Shown: piece by piece, positions 1 to 8,421 of the stretch | How positions within the stretch are numbered: position 1 is the first letter of the stretch | Layout of the letters: the number at the start of each line of letters is the position of its first letter | Assembly: GCA_031286005.1 (NCBI GenBank) | Contig: JAITVC010000215.1 | Location: 1-21,562 of the forward strand | Length of the DNA stretch: 21,562 bases | DNA from: Bacteroidales bacterium | Lineage (GTDB): Bacteria; Bacteroidota; Bacteroidia; Bacteroidales; P3 | Reading direction: 5' to 3' | The notes under the pieces: model-generated | The model's database searches: none | Told to the model about the DNA's origin: nothing | What the model saw: only the letters and a program-made list of their open reading frames with translations | Program-made: the position numbers and the translations under genes

Positions 1-45
1 CGCAAGAATCGAAAGTCCAAGATATTTGAGTGTTTTTAAAATCAT
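1..45 (-). CDS. 5' end of a gene running off the left edge (N-terminal 15 codons)
   Basis: Reading the minus strand from the ATG at 45-43 gives MILKTLKYLGLSILA, open to the window edge. A short basic stretch followed by hydrophobic residues looks like the start of a signal peptide or a membrane segment. A clear Bacteroidetes -7 box (TATCTTTG, minus strand, 58-51) ends five bases before the ATG, which supports both the start and the strand. The gene is divergent from the LtaS-like gene at 134. The product cannot be named from 15 residues. Confidence 0.6.
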   Translation of the reverse strand, partial: MILKTLKYLGLSILA

Positions 46-50
46 AATTA

Positions 51-58
51 CAAAGATA
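51..58 (-). promoter_or_regulatory. -7 promoter box for the left-edge gene
   Basis: TATCTTTG on the minus strand matches the Bacteroidetes TAnnTTTG box. Only five bases separate it from the ATG at 45, so a start site about four bases after the box would fall on or next to the start codon. It is back to back with the plus-strand box at 121-128. Confidence 0.7.
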
Positions 59-120
59 CAAAAAAAAACGAAACCGTTTCGGGGATTCGTTTTTTGGTGG
101 TGTAAATCATAAATTTTCCG

Positions 121-128
121 TATCTTTG
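121..128 (+). promoter_or_regulatory. -7 promoter box for the LtaS-like gene
   Basis: TATCTTTG, five bases before the ATG at 134. A T-rich stretch with TTTG at 93-96 lies upstream, but its spacing of about 24 bp is longer than usual for a -33 element. The predicted transcript has almost no leader. Confidence 0.75.
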
Positions 129-133
129 CAACC

Positions 134-2047
134 ATGAAAAATATCTTAAAAAACGACTTGACAACACTATTGCTGCGTATTGGCTTGCTTTACGTGATTT
201 TGTTCATTACCCAAGTGTTGTTTTACCTCTACAATCGTGATTTGCTCGGCGCTATAACCTTTTCGGAAAGTTTTCGATTAGTGCATGGAAGTTTTAAGTT
301 TAACACGATTTCGATTTTGTATCTTAATGGATTGTTTTGTGTACTGTCGCTACTCCCGTTTCGATTTCGTGCGCATAGATATTACCGGAGATCATTGTTT
401 TGGTTGTTTGTGATAAGTAATTCGCTTGGTCTTATTGTGTTGAATTTAATGGATGTGGAGTATTATCATTATGCTGTCAAACGCTTTACCGGAGAGGAGT
501 TTCATTTCTTGAACCACAATACCAACACAATGTCCATTCTTTGGATTGTCTTGAAAAATCGCTTTGAGTTGGTCATTTTTGCTGTGTTGCTAATTTTGGG
601 GATGGTTTGGGTGTATCGCAAGATTCCGTATTACAAAACATCCATCTCAAAACGAATAGTTTATTATCCGGTTTGCACAATTATCTTTTGTGTATCGGTT
701 TTTGTGATGATTTCGGGCATTCGTGGAAGTTTCTCGTTTGCAATTCGTCCCTATACGTTGAGTAATGCCATATATTATGTGCAATCCCCGCAAAAAGCGA
801 ATTTGATTTTGAGCAATCCGTTTTGTGTGTTGCGAACTCTGGGGACGCCACAACTTGATTTACCGAAATATTTTAGCGAAGAAGAATTACAAACCATTTT
901 CTCGCCCAACCACAACCTTTCGGAAACCTTATATAATCTTGGTAAACGAAACATCGTAATTTTTATCTTGGAAAGTTTTAGCAAAGAACATTCCAAATAT
1001 TTGTGTCCTGAAGTCTATCCGAATCATCAGGGATTTACCCCATTTTTAGACAGTTTGATGCAAGAGGGTTATGTATTTAGAAATGCGTTTGCCAATGGGC
1101 GGAAATCCATCGAAGCTATGCCTTCAATTTTAGCATCAATGCCCTCTTATAAGGCTTCATTTGTTTTGTTGCCGCAATCAATTGGCAAGATGAAGGCTTT
1201 ACCTGCTTTGCTTTCCGACGAAGGTTATCAAACGTCGTTTTTCTGTGGTGCAGAGCCTAATTCGATGGGCTTTGAAGCAATTGCTAAACTTACCGGCATT
1301 CAGCAAAATTTCACACGAGAGGATTATAAATCCGCAGGATTTCCGATCAATGCGAACACCAACGAATTGTGGGGCGTTTATGATCAGCCGTTTTTTGAAT
1401 ACATGCATTACGAAATTAACCGTATGTCGCAACCGTTTTTTGCATCGATATTTACCTTGAGCTCGCATCATCCCTACACATTGCCCGAAAATTTCAAAGA
1501 GTCGATACCCCACAGTTGGACGCCCGTTCAGCCTACCGTAAGCTATACCGATTTTTCCATTCGTCAGTTTTTTGAGAAGTCAAAAAATGAAGATTGGTTT
1601 CAAAACACTATTTTTGTGTTTGTGGCCGACCATGCTTCGGCCGAAGTTTATTCGGATAACTATCGTGACCCTCGCGGAAACCAAGCCATTTTCCAATTCA
1701 TTTATACGCCGGATAAAACCTTGAAAGGCGAAGCCAACTACATTTCGCAACAATTGGATTTAATGCCGACCTTGCTGGGATTGATTGGCTACGAAAAACC
1801 GTATTTTGCCTTTGGCCGCGATGTGTTCAACGAATCGCAACGTTTGCCGATGGCTACAAATTACACCGGACAAGCCTACCAAGGTATTACCGATTCGACA
1901 ACGATTTATTTTGATGGCGAAACTATTATTTCGACCTACCACAACAAACGAAATCCACAACAGGAAGCCGTTGCAGAGAAATATTTGAAAGGAATTTTAC
2001 AATCGTATTATCAACGGTTGTCGGAGAAGAATTATTTGTATAAATAA
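134..2047 (+). CDS. LtaS-like sulfatase/phosphoglycerol transferase family membrane protein
   Basis: The 637-residue protein has about five N-terminal membrane helices (near 12-34, 55-77, 88-106, 143-161, 177-196) and then a soluble alkaline-phosphatase/sulfatase-fold domain from about 270, expected on the periplasmic side. Family landmarks are visible: NIVIFILESFS with a candidate metal ligand Glu280, the segment NGRKSIEAMPS where LtaS carries its nucleophilic Thr (here Ser325 is the likely equivalent), SSHHPYTLP, and VADHAS with Asp499-His500. LtaS enzymes transfer glycerol phosphate from phosphatidylglycerol. A diderm without lipoteichoic acid more likely uses such an enzyme to add phosphoglycerol or phosphoethanolamine to a glycan or lipid, which is inference. 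The ATG at 134 is the only start that keeps the first helix and directly follows the promoter. It converges on dsbD across a shared terminator. Confidence 0.88.
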   Translation: MKNILKNDLTTLLLRIGLLYVILFITQVLFYLYNRDLLGAITFSESFRLVHGSFKFNTISILYLNGLFCVLSLLPFRFRAHRYYRRSLFWLFVISNSLGLIVLNLMDVEYYHYAVKRFTGEEFHFLNHNTNTMSILWIVLKNRFELVIFAVLLILGMVWVYRKIPYYKTSISKRIVYYPVCTIIFCVSVFVMISGIRGSFSFAIRPYTLSNAIYYVQSPQKANLILSNPFCVLRTLGTPQLDLPKYFSEEELQTIFSPNHNLSETLYNLGKRNIVIFILESFSKEHSKYLCPEVYPNHQGFTPFLDSLMQEGYVFRNAFANGRKSIEAMPSILASMPSYKASFVLLPQSIGKMKALPALLSDEGYQTSFFCGAEPNSMGFEAIAKLTGIQQNFTREDYKSAGFPINANTNELWGVYDQPFFEYMHYEINRMSQPFFASIFTLSSHHPYTLPENFKESIPHSWTPVQPTVSYTDFSIRQFFEKSKNEDWFQNTIFVFVADHASAEVYSDNYRDPRGNQAIFQFIYTPDKTLKGEANYISQQLDLMPTLLGLIGYEKPYFAFGRDVFNESQRLPMATNYTGQAYQGITDSTTIYFDGETIISTYHNKRNPQQEAVAEKYLKGILQSYYQRLSEKNYLYK

Positions 2048-2053
2048 CGTTAT

Positions 2054-2086
2054 AAAAAAGGGCGGATTCAAATCCGCCCTTTTTTA
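2054..2086. terminator. Bidirectional intrinsic terminator between convergent genes
   Basis: A GC-rich stem, GGGCGGAT (2060-2067) pairing with ATCCGCCC (2072-2079), has a short loop. It is preceded by six A and followed by six T, so it can terminate in both directions. It lies exactly between the stop of the LtaS-like gene (2047) and the stop of dsbD (2087). Confidence 0.92.
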
Positions 2087-4123
2087 TTATTGTCCCAATC
2101 CCTTTTTCAAGAACGCAATAAATTCGTCTTTGCTTACATAACCAACACCCTTATCGGTCATCGGATTACCATCTGCATCCAGTGTTACGTAATAAGGCAA
2201 TTGGTTAGTCTTAAAGCGGTCGATTTGGAAATCGGCATTGCGCTTGCCAACAGTTTTCTTCACTTTGCCATCTACTTTGGAGGTTACCCATTCGTTTTCC
2301 GGAAGGTCGGTTTTCTCGTCAGTGTAGAGCGCAATAATTAGATATTCGTTGAGCAAAGCTAATACTTCCGGATCGCTCCATACATCGGCTTCCATCTTTT
2401 TACAGTTGGAGCAGGTGTGGCCTTTAAAATCCAAAAACACCGGTTTGTCTTGTTGTTTTGCGCAAGCCATGCCTTCTTCATAATCGAAATAGCCTTGCAA
2501 ACCGTGTGGCAAATGCAATTTATCGCTCAATTTAGGCGTTCCGCAAAGTTTAGATGCAGCTGTATTTTCAGTGCCTACGGCCACTTGAACGGTTGTTTTG
2601 CTCAAATCAAATTGTTGTGCTGACATGGGTGGCGTTAAACTCGAAAGCATTTTGAGCGGTGCGCCGAACAAGCCCGGAATCATATACACTACAAACGAGA
2701 ATGTGGCTACAACCAAAAACAAACGGAACACACCAACGTGTTGCACATCGCTATCGTGCGAGAATTTGATTTTGCCCAACAAATAGAATCCCATCAGCGA
2801 GAAAATCACAATCCAAATGCCCAAATACACTTCACGGGTAAACAAATTCAAACCGTAAGCGGTGTCGATGGCCAATAAGAATTTTAAGGCAAAGGCTACT
2901 AAAATAAAGGCAAATACAACTTTCACGGAGTTGAGCCATCCGCCTGATTTCGGCATTTTTTTCATCAAAGCAGGCGACATGGAGAGCACCATAAACGGCA
3001 ATCCTAATGCAAAACCAAAAGCAAACATACCTAAAATCGGTTTCAATACCGATGTTCCCATAGCCGCTTCAACCAACAAGGTGGCCACAAACGGACCGGT
3101 GCAAGAGAACGAAACCAACGTCAATACGGCCGCCATGAAGAAAGAGGCAATCAATCCGCCTTTGTCTGCTTTGGCATCTAATTTGTTGGAAAGTCCGGTT
3201 GGTAGTGTGATTTCAAACAATCCAAAGAACGAACATGCGAAAATCACGAAAAGGATGAAGAAAATTAAATTTGCAATCCAGTGTGTACTCAACACATTGG
3301 CAAAATCTGCGCTTTTCGTCAAAGCAACAATAACGCCCAAAAGGCAATAAATACAGGCTACGGATAATCCAAAAATCAAACCTTTAAAAATACCTTCTGA
3401 ACGTTTGGTGCCGCCACTCATAAAGAACGAAACCGTCATTGGAATCATCGGGAACACGCAAGGTGTGAGCACGGCTGCTAATCCGGCACCCAAAGCCAAA
3501 AGGATAAACCACAAGATGTTTTCGGACGAGGCTTCTTCCGGCGTTTCGGTTGTCGTGATGTAGGCAGAAGTTGCCTCGGCTTGATCCGGAACGACATCTT
3601 CTGCAACAGCTACTATGGCGGTATCTTCCACTTCTGTGGGTTGTTCTGCGTTGGCAGCGCTATTGTTGGCTGCTTGCGGAACACCTTTTACAGAGAAGTT
3701 GAAATCAATGTCGTTGTACGGATGACAGGCGGTTCCTTCGCAAACCATGTAATCAATCGTACCCGTAATCGCAAAATCTTTGTCGCTTAAAATCTCAATA
3801 GTTTGAACAAATTGAGCACTTCCAACGTGAATGCCGATATTCATTCCAAACGCATCGTCGAATTTGATTTTGGGAGCAGGAACTTCTTTAATTTTACCGA
3901 TTTTTTTAAATGCCTTGGAATCGGCGTAAAAAAACTCGGTTGGCAGAGGCCCATTTTCCGGAATTTCGGTTGCATACATTTGAAAACCGGATTGAATTGA
4001 GGCCGAAAAAACCAATTCGGCTTTGTTGCCTTCCAAAGGTTTTACCGAATACGACCATTGCACAGGATTGGCATTCAGGCCAAGTACGGCAAAAACAAAA
4101 GATAAAAATAAGATTTTTTTCAT
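2087..4123 (-). CDS. dsbD: Thiol:disulfide interchange protein DsbD
   Basis: The 678-residue protein carries electrons from cytoplasmic thioredoxin across the inner membrane to periplasmic thiol partners. A signal peptide (about residues 1-18) precedes an N-terminal DsbD-alpha domain with the Cys pair in MVCEGTACHP. A Pro/Ala/Glu-rich linker follows. The central membrane domain has its first Cys in LTPCVFPMIP and its second in SFSCTGPF, and the C-terminal thioredoxin domain has the active site HTCSNCKK near residue 570. All six redox cysteines expected of full-length DsbD are therefore present. The start is the ATG at 4123, 23 bases after a -7 box. kpsF lies upstream on the same strand but is separated by about 410 bp of repeat DNA, so this gene has its own promoter. 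Confidence 0.94.
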   Translation of the reverse strand: MKKILFLSFVFAVLGLNANPVQWSYSVKPLEGNKAELVFSASIQSGFQMYATEIPENGPLPTEFFYADSKAFKKIGKIKEVPAPKIKFDDAFGMNIGIHVGSAQFVQTIEILSDKDFAITGTIDYMVCEGTACHPYNDIDFNFSVKGVPQAANNSAANAEQPTEVEDTAIVAVAEDVVPDQAEATSAYITTTETPEEASSENILWFILLALGAGLAAVLTPCVFPMIPMTVSFFMSGGTKRSEGIFKGLIFGLSVACIYCLLGVIVALTKSADFANVLSTHWIANLIFFILFVIFACSFFGLFEITLPTGLSNKLDAKADKGGLIASFFMAAVLTLVSFSCTGPFVATLLVEAAMGTSVLKPILGMFAFGFALGLPFMVLSMSPALMKKMPKSGGWLNSVKVVFAFILVAFALKFLLAIDTAYGLNLFTREVYLGIWIVIFSLMGFYLLGKIKFSHDSDVQHVGVFRLFLVVATFSFVVYMIPGLFGAPLKMLSSLTPPMSAQQFDLSKTTVQVAVGTENTAASKLCGTPKLSDKLHLPHGLQGYFDYEEGMACAKQQDKPVFLDFKGHTCSNCKKMEADVWSDPEVLALLNEYLIIALYTDEKTDLPENEWVTSKVDGKVKKTVGKRNADFQIDRFKTNQLPYYVTLDADGNPMTDKGVGYVSKDEFIAFLKKGLGQ

Positions 4124-4146
4124 AATTGATTAAAGTAAAAACTTTG

Positions 4147-4154
4147 CAAAGATA
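4147..4154 (-). promoter_or_regulatory. -7 promoter box for dsbD
   Basis: TATCTTTG on the minus strand, 23 bases before the dsbD ATG. The upstream bases are nearly pure A/T, and no clear -33 TTTG is seen. Confidence 0.75.
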
Positions 4155-4189
4155 CGAAAAATAATTAAAAATTAAAAATCAAGAATTAA

Positions 4190-4530
4190 AAGATTTTGTA
4201 CCGGAGTTGTAGCGGACTTGATACGGAGATGATACGGACTTGGGGATAGCCTGTATATAACCTGTACATAACTTGTACATAACTTGTACATACCCTGTAC
4301 ATACAAAATACATAACAAGTATATAACAAATAGACTACAAATAGTCTATAAATAGACAACAAATAGAGAACAAGTATATAACAAAGTCCCTGCTAAATAG
4401 ACACTGTACAAACAAAAAATCACAAACACAAAAAATACAGCCTGTTAAATACTACTTAAACACGCTTTATATACCCTTTGTATAGACCTGCGCTATACCT
4501 GCTATATACCTCGTATACCCTTCCTATATC
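4190..4530. repeat. Degenerate 11-bp tandem repeat array (about 31 units)
   Basis: The stretch between kpsF and the dsbD promoter has an 11-bp period. From 4190 to about 4387 every unit falls in one register: CCGGAGTTGTA, GCGGACTTGAT, ACGGAGATGAT, then TATAACCTGTA, CATAACTTGTA (twice), CATACCCTGTA, then AT-rich versions such as TATAACAAATA. After a noisy A-rich part (about 4388-4442), units ending in TATA continue to 4528, shifted by two bases. The period is not a multiple of three and no reading frame is open, so it is not coding. There are no constant repeats with unique spacers, so it is not CRISPR. It accounts for nearly all of the 412-bp intergenic gap. Function unknown. Confidence 0.85.
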
Positions 4531-4535
4531 TTGAT

Positions 4536-5507
4536 TTAAACAATCCCTTCTCGCAGTAAATCGTGCAGGTGGATTATGCCGCTGTATTCGCCGGTTTCGT
4601 TGATTACGAGCAATTGTGAAACGCTGTTTTTTCGCATGACGTCGAGGGCGTTCACGGCCATTTCGGTTTGTGCGATGGTTTTGGGCGAAATGCCCATGAA
4701 ATCTTTGGCGATGATGGCTGTGAGGTCTTGATTGGTTTGCATCAATCGGCGCAAGTCGCCATCGGTAATAACGCCTATGAGTTTTCCGTTTTCTACAACG
4801 GCTGTTGCTCCCAAACGTTTTCCTGTCATTTCCAAAATAACATCACGCAAGGGTGTTTCGGGCGAAACTTGTGGCTTTCCGTTATTGGCCGAAAGGTCTG
4901 AAACGTGTAGATAGAGCTGTTTTCCGAGCGCTCCGCCGGGATGGTATTTGCCAAAATCTTCGGCTGTAAATCCACGGCATTCGAGCAAAGCTATGGCGAG
5001 GGCATCGCCCATCACAAGTTGTGCGGTTGTGCTTGTGGTGGGGGCGAGGTTGTTGGGACAGGCTTCGCGCGTAACCGTACAATTCAGAATGAAATCGGCT
5101 TGTTGGGCTAAATAGGATTCGGTGTTTCCGACCATAGCAATCAACTTGTTTCCAAAATTCTTGATGAGCGGCACGAGCACTTTAATTTCGGGTGTATTTC
5201 CACTTTTAGAGATACACATTACCACATCGCCGTCTTGAATCATACCTAAATCGCCATGGATAGCATCGGCTGCATGCATAAAAACGGCGGGCGTTCCGGT
5301 AGAGTTGAGGGTCGATACAATCTTGGTGCCGATATTGGCGGATTTTCCGATTCCGCTAACGATTAAACGGCCTTTCATCGACAAAATGCAATCCACCACA
5401 GTGGAAAAATCAGCGTTAATCCATTTTTCGAGGTTTGAGATAGCCAGAGCCTCGTTTTGGATAGTTTTTTTGGCTATGTTTTGAATATTTTTAGCAGTTT
5501 TTATCAT
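4536..5507 (-). CDS. kpsF: Arabinose-5-phosphate isomerase, KpsF/GutQ (KdsD) family
   Basis: The 323-residue protein has the standard architecture: an N-terminal SIS sugar-isomerase domain (about 40-190, with VSGIGKSANIG and CISKSGNTPE) followed by two CBS domains (about 205-323). Family members interconvert ribulose-5-phosphate and arabinose-5-phosphate, the first committed step towards Kdo for lipopolysaccharide or capsule. The CBS pair probably senses a nucleotide or nucleotide sugar. The start is the ATG at 5507, with a minus-strand -7 box at 5565-5558. It is divergent from recQ with overlapping promoter regions. Whether it serves LPS or capsule cannot be told from the sequence. Confidence 0.93.
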   Translation of the reverse strand: MIKTAKNIQNIAKKTIQNEALAISNLEKWINADFSTVVDCILSMKGRLIVSGIGKSANIGTKIVSTLNSTGTPAVFMHAADAIHGDLGMIQDGDVVMCISKSGNTPEIKVLVPLIKNFGNKLIAMVGNTESYLAQQADFILNCTVTREACPNNLAPTTSTTAQLVMGDALAIALLECRGFTAEDFGKYHPGGALGKQLYLHVSDLSANNGKPQVSPETPLRDVILEMTGKRLGATAVVENGKLIGVITDGDLRRLMQTNQDLTAIIAKDFMGISPKTIAQTEMAVNALDVMRKNSVSQLLVINETGEYSGIIHLHDLLREGIV

Positions 5508-5536
5508 ATAAACTTGTATGTTTCAAAATTTATTAC

Positions 5537-5544
5537 TATCTTTG
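5537..5544 (+). promoter_or_regulatory. -7 promoter box for recQ
   Basis: TATCTTTG, 39 bases before the recQ ATG at 5584. A TTG at 5514-5516, 20 bp upstream, is a possible -33 element. The box lies downstream of the alternative in-frame ATG at 5518, so that ATG would not be on the transcript. This decides the recQ start. Confidence 0.75.
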
Positions 5545-5557
5545 AGCAATCGAACCG

Positions 5558-5565
5558 CAAAGATA
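5558..5565 (-). promoter_or_regulatory. -7 promoter box for kpsF
   Basis: TATCTTTG on the minus strand, pointing left to the kpsF ATG at 5507. It faces the recQ box at 5537-5544 with only 13 bp between them. The two predicted start sites (about 5548 and 5554) nearly coincide, and the transcripts would overlap at their 5' ends. Confidence 0.65.
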
Positions 5566-5583
5566 AGCATTTTTTTTGACATC

Positions 5584-7764
5584 ATGAACATTTCGCAGGA
5601 ATTATTGCATACCGAACTAAAACGTATTTTTGGATTTGACCGATTCAAAGGTACGCAGGAGGCAGTAATCCAAAGTCTGCTATCGGGGCAGGATACGTTT
5701 GTTATCATGCCGACGGGGGGCGGGAAGTCGTTATGCTATCAATTGCCCGCCATGCTTTTGCCGGGGACAGCAGTGATTGTTTCACCGTTGATTTCGTTGA
5801 TGAAGAACCAAGTGGATGCCGTGCGGAACTTTGGCTCGGAACTGGGCGTGGCGCATTATCTCAATTCGTCGTTGAACAAAGTGGATATGGCGCGGGTAAA
5901 AGCTGAAATTTTGGAAGGCAGAACCAAATTGTTGTATGTGGCTCCAGAATCCTTGACCAAAAAAGAGAATGTAGACTTCTTCAGACAACTGAATGTGTCG
6001 TTCTATGCCATTGACGAAGCGCATTGCATTTCAGAATGGGGGCACGATTTTCGTCAGGAATATCGTCGATTGCGGCCATTGATCACCGACATTGGGCATA
6101 AGGTTCCGGTAATGGCCCTCACGGCAACAGCAACGCCGAAAGTTCAACGCGACATACAGAAAAACCTAAGTATGCCGGATGCGCAAGTGTTTATATCATC
6201 GTTTAATCGTCCGAACTTGTTTTATGAAGTGCGTGCGAAAACCAAACATGTGGATCGGGACATTGTGCGTTATATTCGGGAAAACTCCAATAAATCGGGT
6301 ATTGTCTATTGTTTGAGCCGCAAACGAGTGGAAGAATTTGCACGGGTTTTGCAAGCCAACGGCATCAAGGCATTGCCTTATCACGCAGGTTTGGAACAGC
6401 ACATTCGTGCGGAAAATCAAGACCGTTTTTTGAATGAAGATGTGAATGTGATTGTGGCCACTATTGCGTTTGGAATGGGGATTGACAAGCCCGATGTGCG
6501 CTTTGTGATTCACTACAATATGCCCAAAAGTTTGGAAGGCTATTATCAGGAAACCGGTCGTGCCGGTCGTGATGGCGGTGAAGGACATTGCATTGCATTT
6601 TACAGTCAGGAAGATATTTTGAAGTTGGAAGCTTTTATACGCAAAGAAAAAAATTCGGACGAACAGGAGATTGCCAGTCAGTTGATAGCAGACGTAGTGT
6701 CGTATGCAGAGACCGGTGTTTGTCGCAGAAAGAGTATTTTGCATTATTTTGGCGAAGAATTTGAAGGCGATTGCCAAAATTGCGATAATTGCACAAACCC
6801 CAGAGAGCGCATGTTGATTACGGAAGATGTGCAAACCATTTTGGAAACGATGGACGACTTGGAAGAAAGCTACAAACTTAAGCATATCTGCCATATTATT
6901 GCGGGACAAATGACGGCTCAAATCAAGGCTTATAAACACCACGAATTGCCGGCATTCGGATGTGGCGAAAGTCATGATTTGGAATATTGGAATACCGTGA
7001 TTCGTCAGTGTTTGATGGAACATTTGATAGAGCAGGATATTGATAACTACGGCATGGTTAAATTGATGGAGAAAGGCCGGGCTTACATGAATCAGCCGTA
7101 TCCCATCTATGTGCCCAAGGACAGTCTTTTGGAAAGCCATGAGCAAACGGCCGTTATAACGGAAAAAGAAGGCGATGTACAGTTGCTGGCCTTGCTGAAA
7201 GAAGAATTGAAAGCGATGGCGAGAAAACACAATGTCAATTCGTGGGCGATTTTGACCGAGCCTTCGTTGATTGACATGACGTTGCAATATCCCATCACGA
7301 TGGAAGAGATGAGTCAAATCACGGGCATGGGAGCTGCGAAGGCTACGAAATTCGGACAGCCGTTTATTGATATTATCAAACGCTATGTTGAGGAAAATGA
7401 GATTGAGCGTTTGCAGGATTTAGTGGTGAAAACCATCGTGAATAAATCGGGCTTGAAAGTGTATATCATTCAAAATATCGATCGGAAATTGCCACTCGAA
7501 AACATTGCGAAAGCCAAAGGTTTAACGATGGACGAATTGCTTACGGAAATGGAGCATATTGTGGCGAGCGGAACGAAAATCAACATTAATTATTATGTTA
7601 ACGAATGCTTGGATAAATACCATGTTGAAGATATTTACGACTATTTCCAAGAGGCCGAAACCGATTCGCCAAAGGAGGCTTTGAAAGTGCTTGATGAAGA
7701 CGAATACACGCTTGAAGAAGTGCGGCTGGTGAGGTTGAAATATCTTACGGAGGTGGGATTTTAA
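5584..7764 (+). CDS. recQ: ATP-dependent DNA helicase RecQ
   Basis: The 726-residue 3'-5' DNA helicase acts in recombination and repair. Helicase motifs are clear: Walker A TGGGKS (44-49), DEAH (144-147) followed by the RecQ aromatic-rich loop [24 protein letters not shown], and motif [12 protein letters not shown] zinc-binding set Cys380/Cys397/Cys400/Cys403 and a winged-helix RQC region follow. An HRDC domain (about 540-620) contains [13 protein letters not shown]. Roughly 100 residues after HRDC look like the additional helix-turn-helix region of Bacteroidetes RecQ. The start at 5584 ([12 protein letters not shown]) fits the family and lies after the promoter. No terminator is visible before the next gene. 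Confidence 0.96.
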   Translation: MNISQELLHTELKRIFGFDRFKGTQEAVIQSLLSGQDTFVIMPTGGGKSLCYQLPAMLLPGTAVIVSPLISLMKNQVDAVRNFGSELGVAHYLNSSLNKVDMARVKAEILEGRTKLLYVAPESLTKKENVDFFRQLNVSFYAIDEAHCISEWGHDFRQEYRRLRPLITDIGHKVPVMALTATATPKVQRDIQKNLSMPDAQVFISSFNRPNLFYEVRAKTKHVDRDIVRYIRENSNKSGIVYCLSRKRVEEFARVLQANGIKALPYHAGLEQHIRAENQDRFLNEDVNVIVATIAFGMGIDKPDVRFVIHYNMPKSLEGYYQETGRAGRDGGEGHCIAFYSQEDILKLEAFIRKEKNSDEQEIASQLIADVVSYAETGVCRRKSILHYFGEEFEGDCQNCDNCTNPRERMLITEDVQTILETMDDLEESYKLKHICHIIAGQMTAQIKAYKHHELPAFGCGESHDLEYWNTVIRQCLMEHLIEQDIDNYGMVKLMEKGRAYMNQPYPIYVPKDSLLESHEQTAVITEKEGDVQLLALLKEELKAMARKHNVNSWAILTEPSLIDMTLQYPITMEEMSQITGMGAAKATKFGQPFIDIIKRYVEENEIERLQDLVVKTIVNKSGLKVYIIQNIDRKLPLENIAKAKGLTMDELLTEMEHIVASGTKININYYVNECLDKYHVEDIYDYFQEAETDSPKEALKVLDEDEYTLEEVRLVRLKYLTEVGF

Positions 7765-7837
7765 TTAGTGAATAGTGATTAGAGAATAATGAATAGAAAT
7801 AACAAGTAAATAAAAAATAAAAAAAACAAAAAGAACT
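7765..7837. other. A/T-rich spacer between recQ and the Skp-like lipoprotein
   Basis: The 73 bases are almost all A/T, with short repeats of the type GAATAGTGATTAGAGAATAATGAATAG. No -7 box or hairpin is seen, so the next genes may be read through from recQ. Confidence 0.5.
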
Positions 7838-8419
7838 ATGAAAAAAACATGTATTTATGTAGCCTTAATTTTAGGCGGAATCGTTACCGGATGTCAAACA
7901 AAAAACTCTGAAACCACTCCTGTTGCTGTAACTGCTTCCTCAGATTCGACTATTACCATTGCAACGATTGATACGGATTCGATTTTTGCTAATTACGACA
8001 TGGTGGCCGATGTGATGAAAGAATTGGACGGTGTGGATCGTAAGTTATCAGGCGATTTGGAACAACGGGCTAAAAACTTTCAAACGGATTACGAAAACTA
8101 TTTGAAAGTGGGTGCAACCATGACGTTGAGCGAGCAAAAAAAGAAAGAAGAACAATTGCAACAACGTCAACAAGAATTGCAACAATTGGAGCAACGCTAC
8201 ACGCAGCAATTGATGGAAACCCGTGCTCAAAAAAATCAAGACGTGCAAGATAAAATCTTTGCCTTTGTGGAAGAGTACAATAAAGCCAACGGCAACTTTA
8301 CCATTATCCTGTCGAAAGCCCGCACCAGTGGCGTAATCTATTCGTTGCCGAGCATGGATATTACCGAGGCCGTTCTCGAAGCGTTGAATGCCGATTACAG
8401 TAAAAACCGCAAGAAATAA
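7838..8419 (+). CDS. OmpH/Skp-family lipoprotein (putative periplasmic chaperone)
   Basis: The 193-residue protein has a lipoprotein signal peptide with lipobox VTGC (Cys19). After a short polar spacer comes the pattern TIATIDTDSIFANYDMV, which resembles the first strand of the Skp fold. A Gln/Glu-rich coiled coil (about 75-140, EQKKKEEQLQQRQQELQQLEQ) follows, and the end returns to the core (FTIILSKARTSGVIYSLPSMDIT). Skp proteins hold unfolded outer-membrane proteins in the periplasm. The anchored form is a common Bacteroidetes variant, and the exact clients are unknown. Two bases separate it from nadC, so they are probably co-transcribed. Confidence 0.82.
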   Translation: MKKTCIYVALILGGIVTGCQTKNSETTPVAVTASSDSTITIATIDTDSIFANYDMVADVMKELDGVDRKLSGDLEQRAKNFQTDYENYLKVGATMTLSEQKKKEEQLQQRQQELQQLEQRYTQQLMETRAQKNQDVQDKIFAFVEEYNKANGNFTIILSKARTSGVIYSLPSMDITEAVLEALNADYSKNRKK

Positions 8420-8421
8420 GT

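Noticed and set aside
2862..3350. A 162-codon plus-strand frame opposite dsbD
   Set aside because: It mirrors the membrane domain of DsbD. The Asn/Lys/Ala-rich composition and lack of any promoter or motif point to a shadow frame.
4190..4530. CRISPR array
   Set aside because: Units are contiguous and degenerate with an 11-bp period. There are no constant repeats of 25-40 bp, no unique spacers and no cas genes.
5518..5583. Longer RecQ from the ATG at 5518 (22 more residues)
   Set aside because: The -7 box at 5537-5544 lies after that ATG, and the additional residues do not match the RecQ N-terminus. The ATG at 5584 gives the usual start.
6196..7317. A 373-codon open frame on the minus strand opposite recQ
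   Set aside because: It is fully antisense to conserved RecQ domains, has a His/Phe/Ile-rich composition typical of a shadow frame, shows no family motifs and has no promoter box in front of its start.
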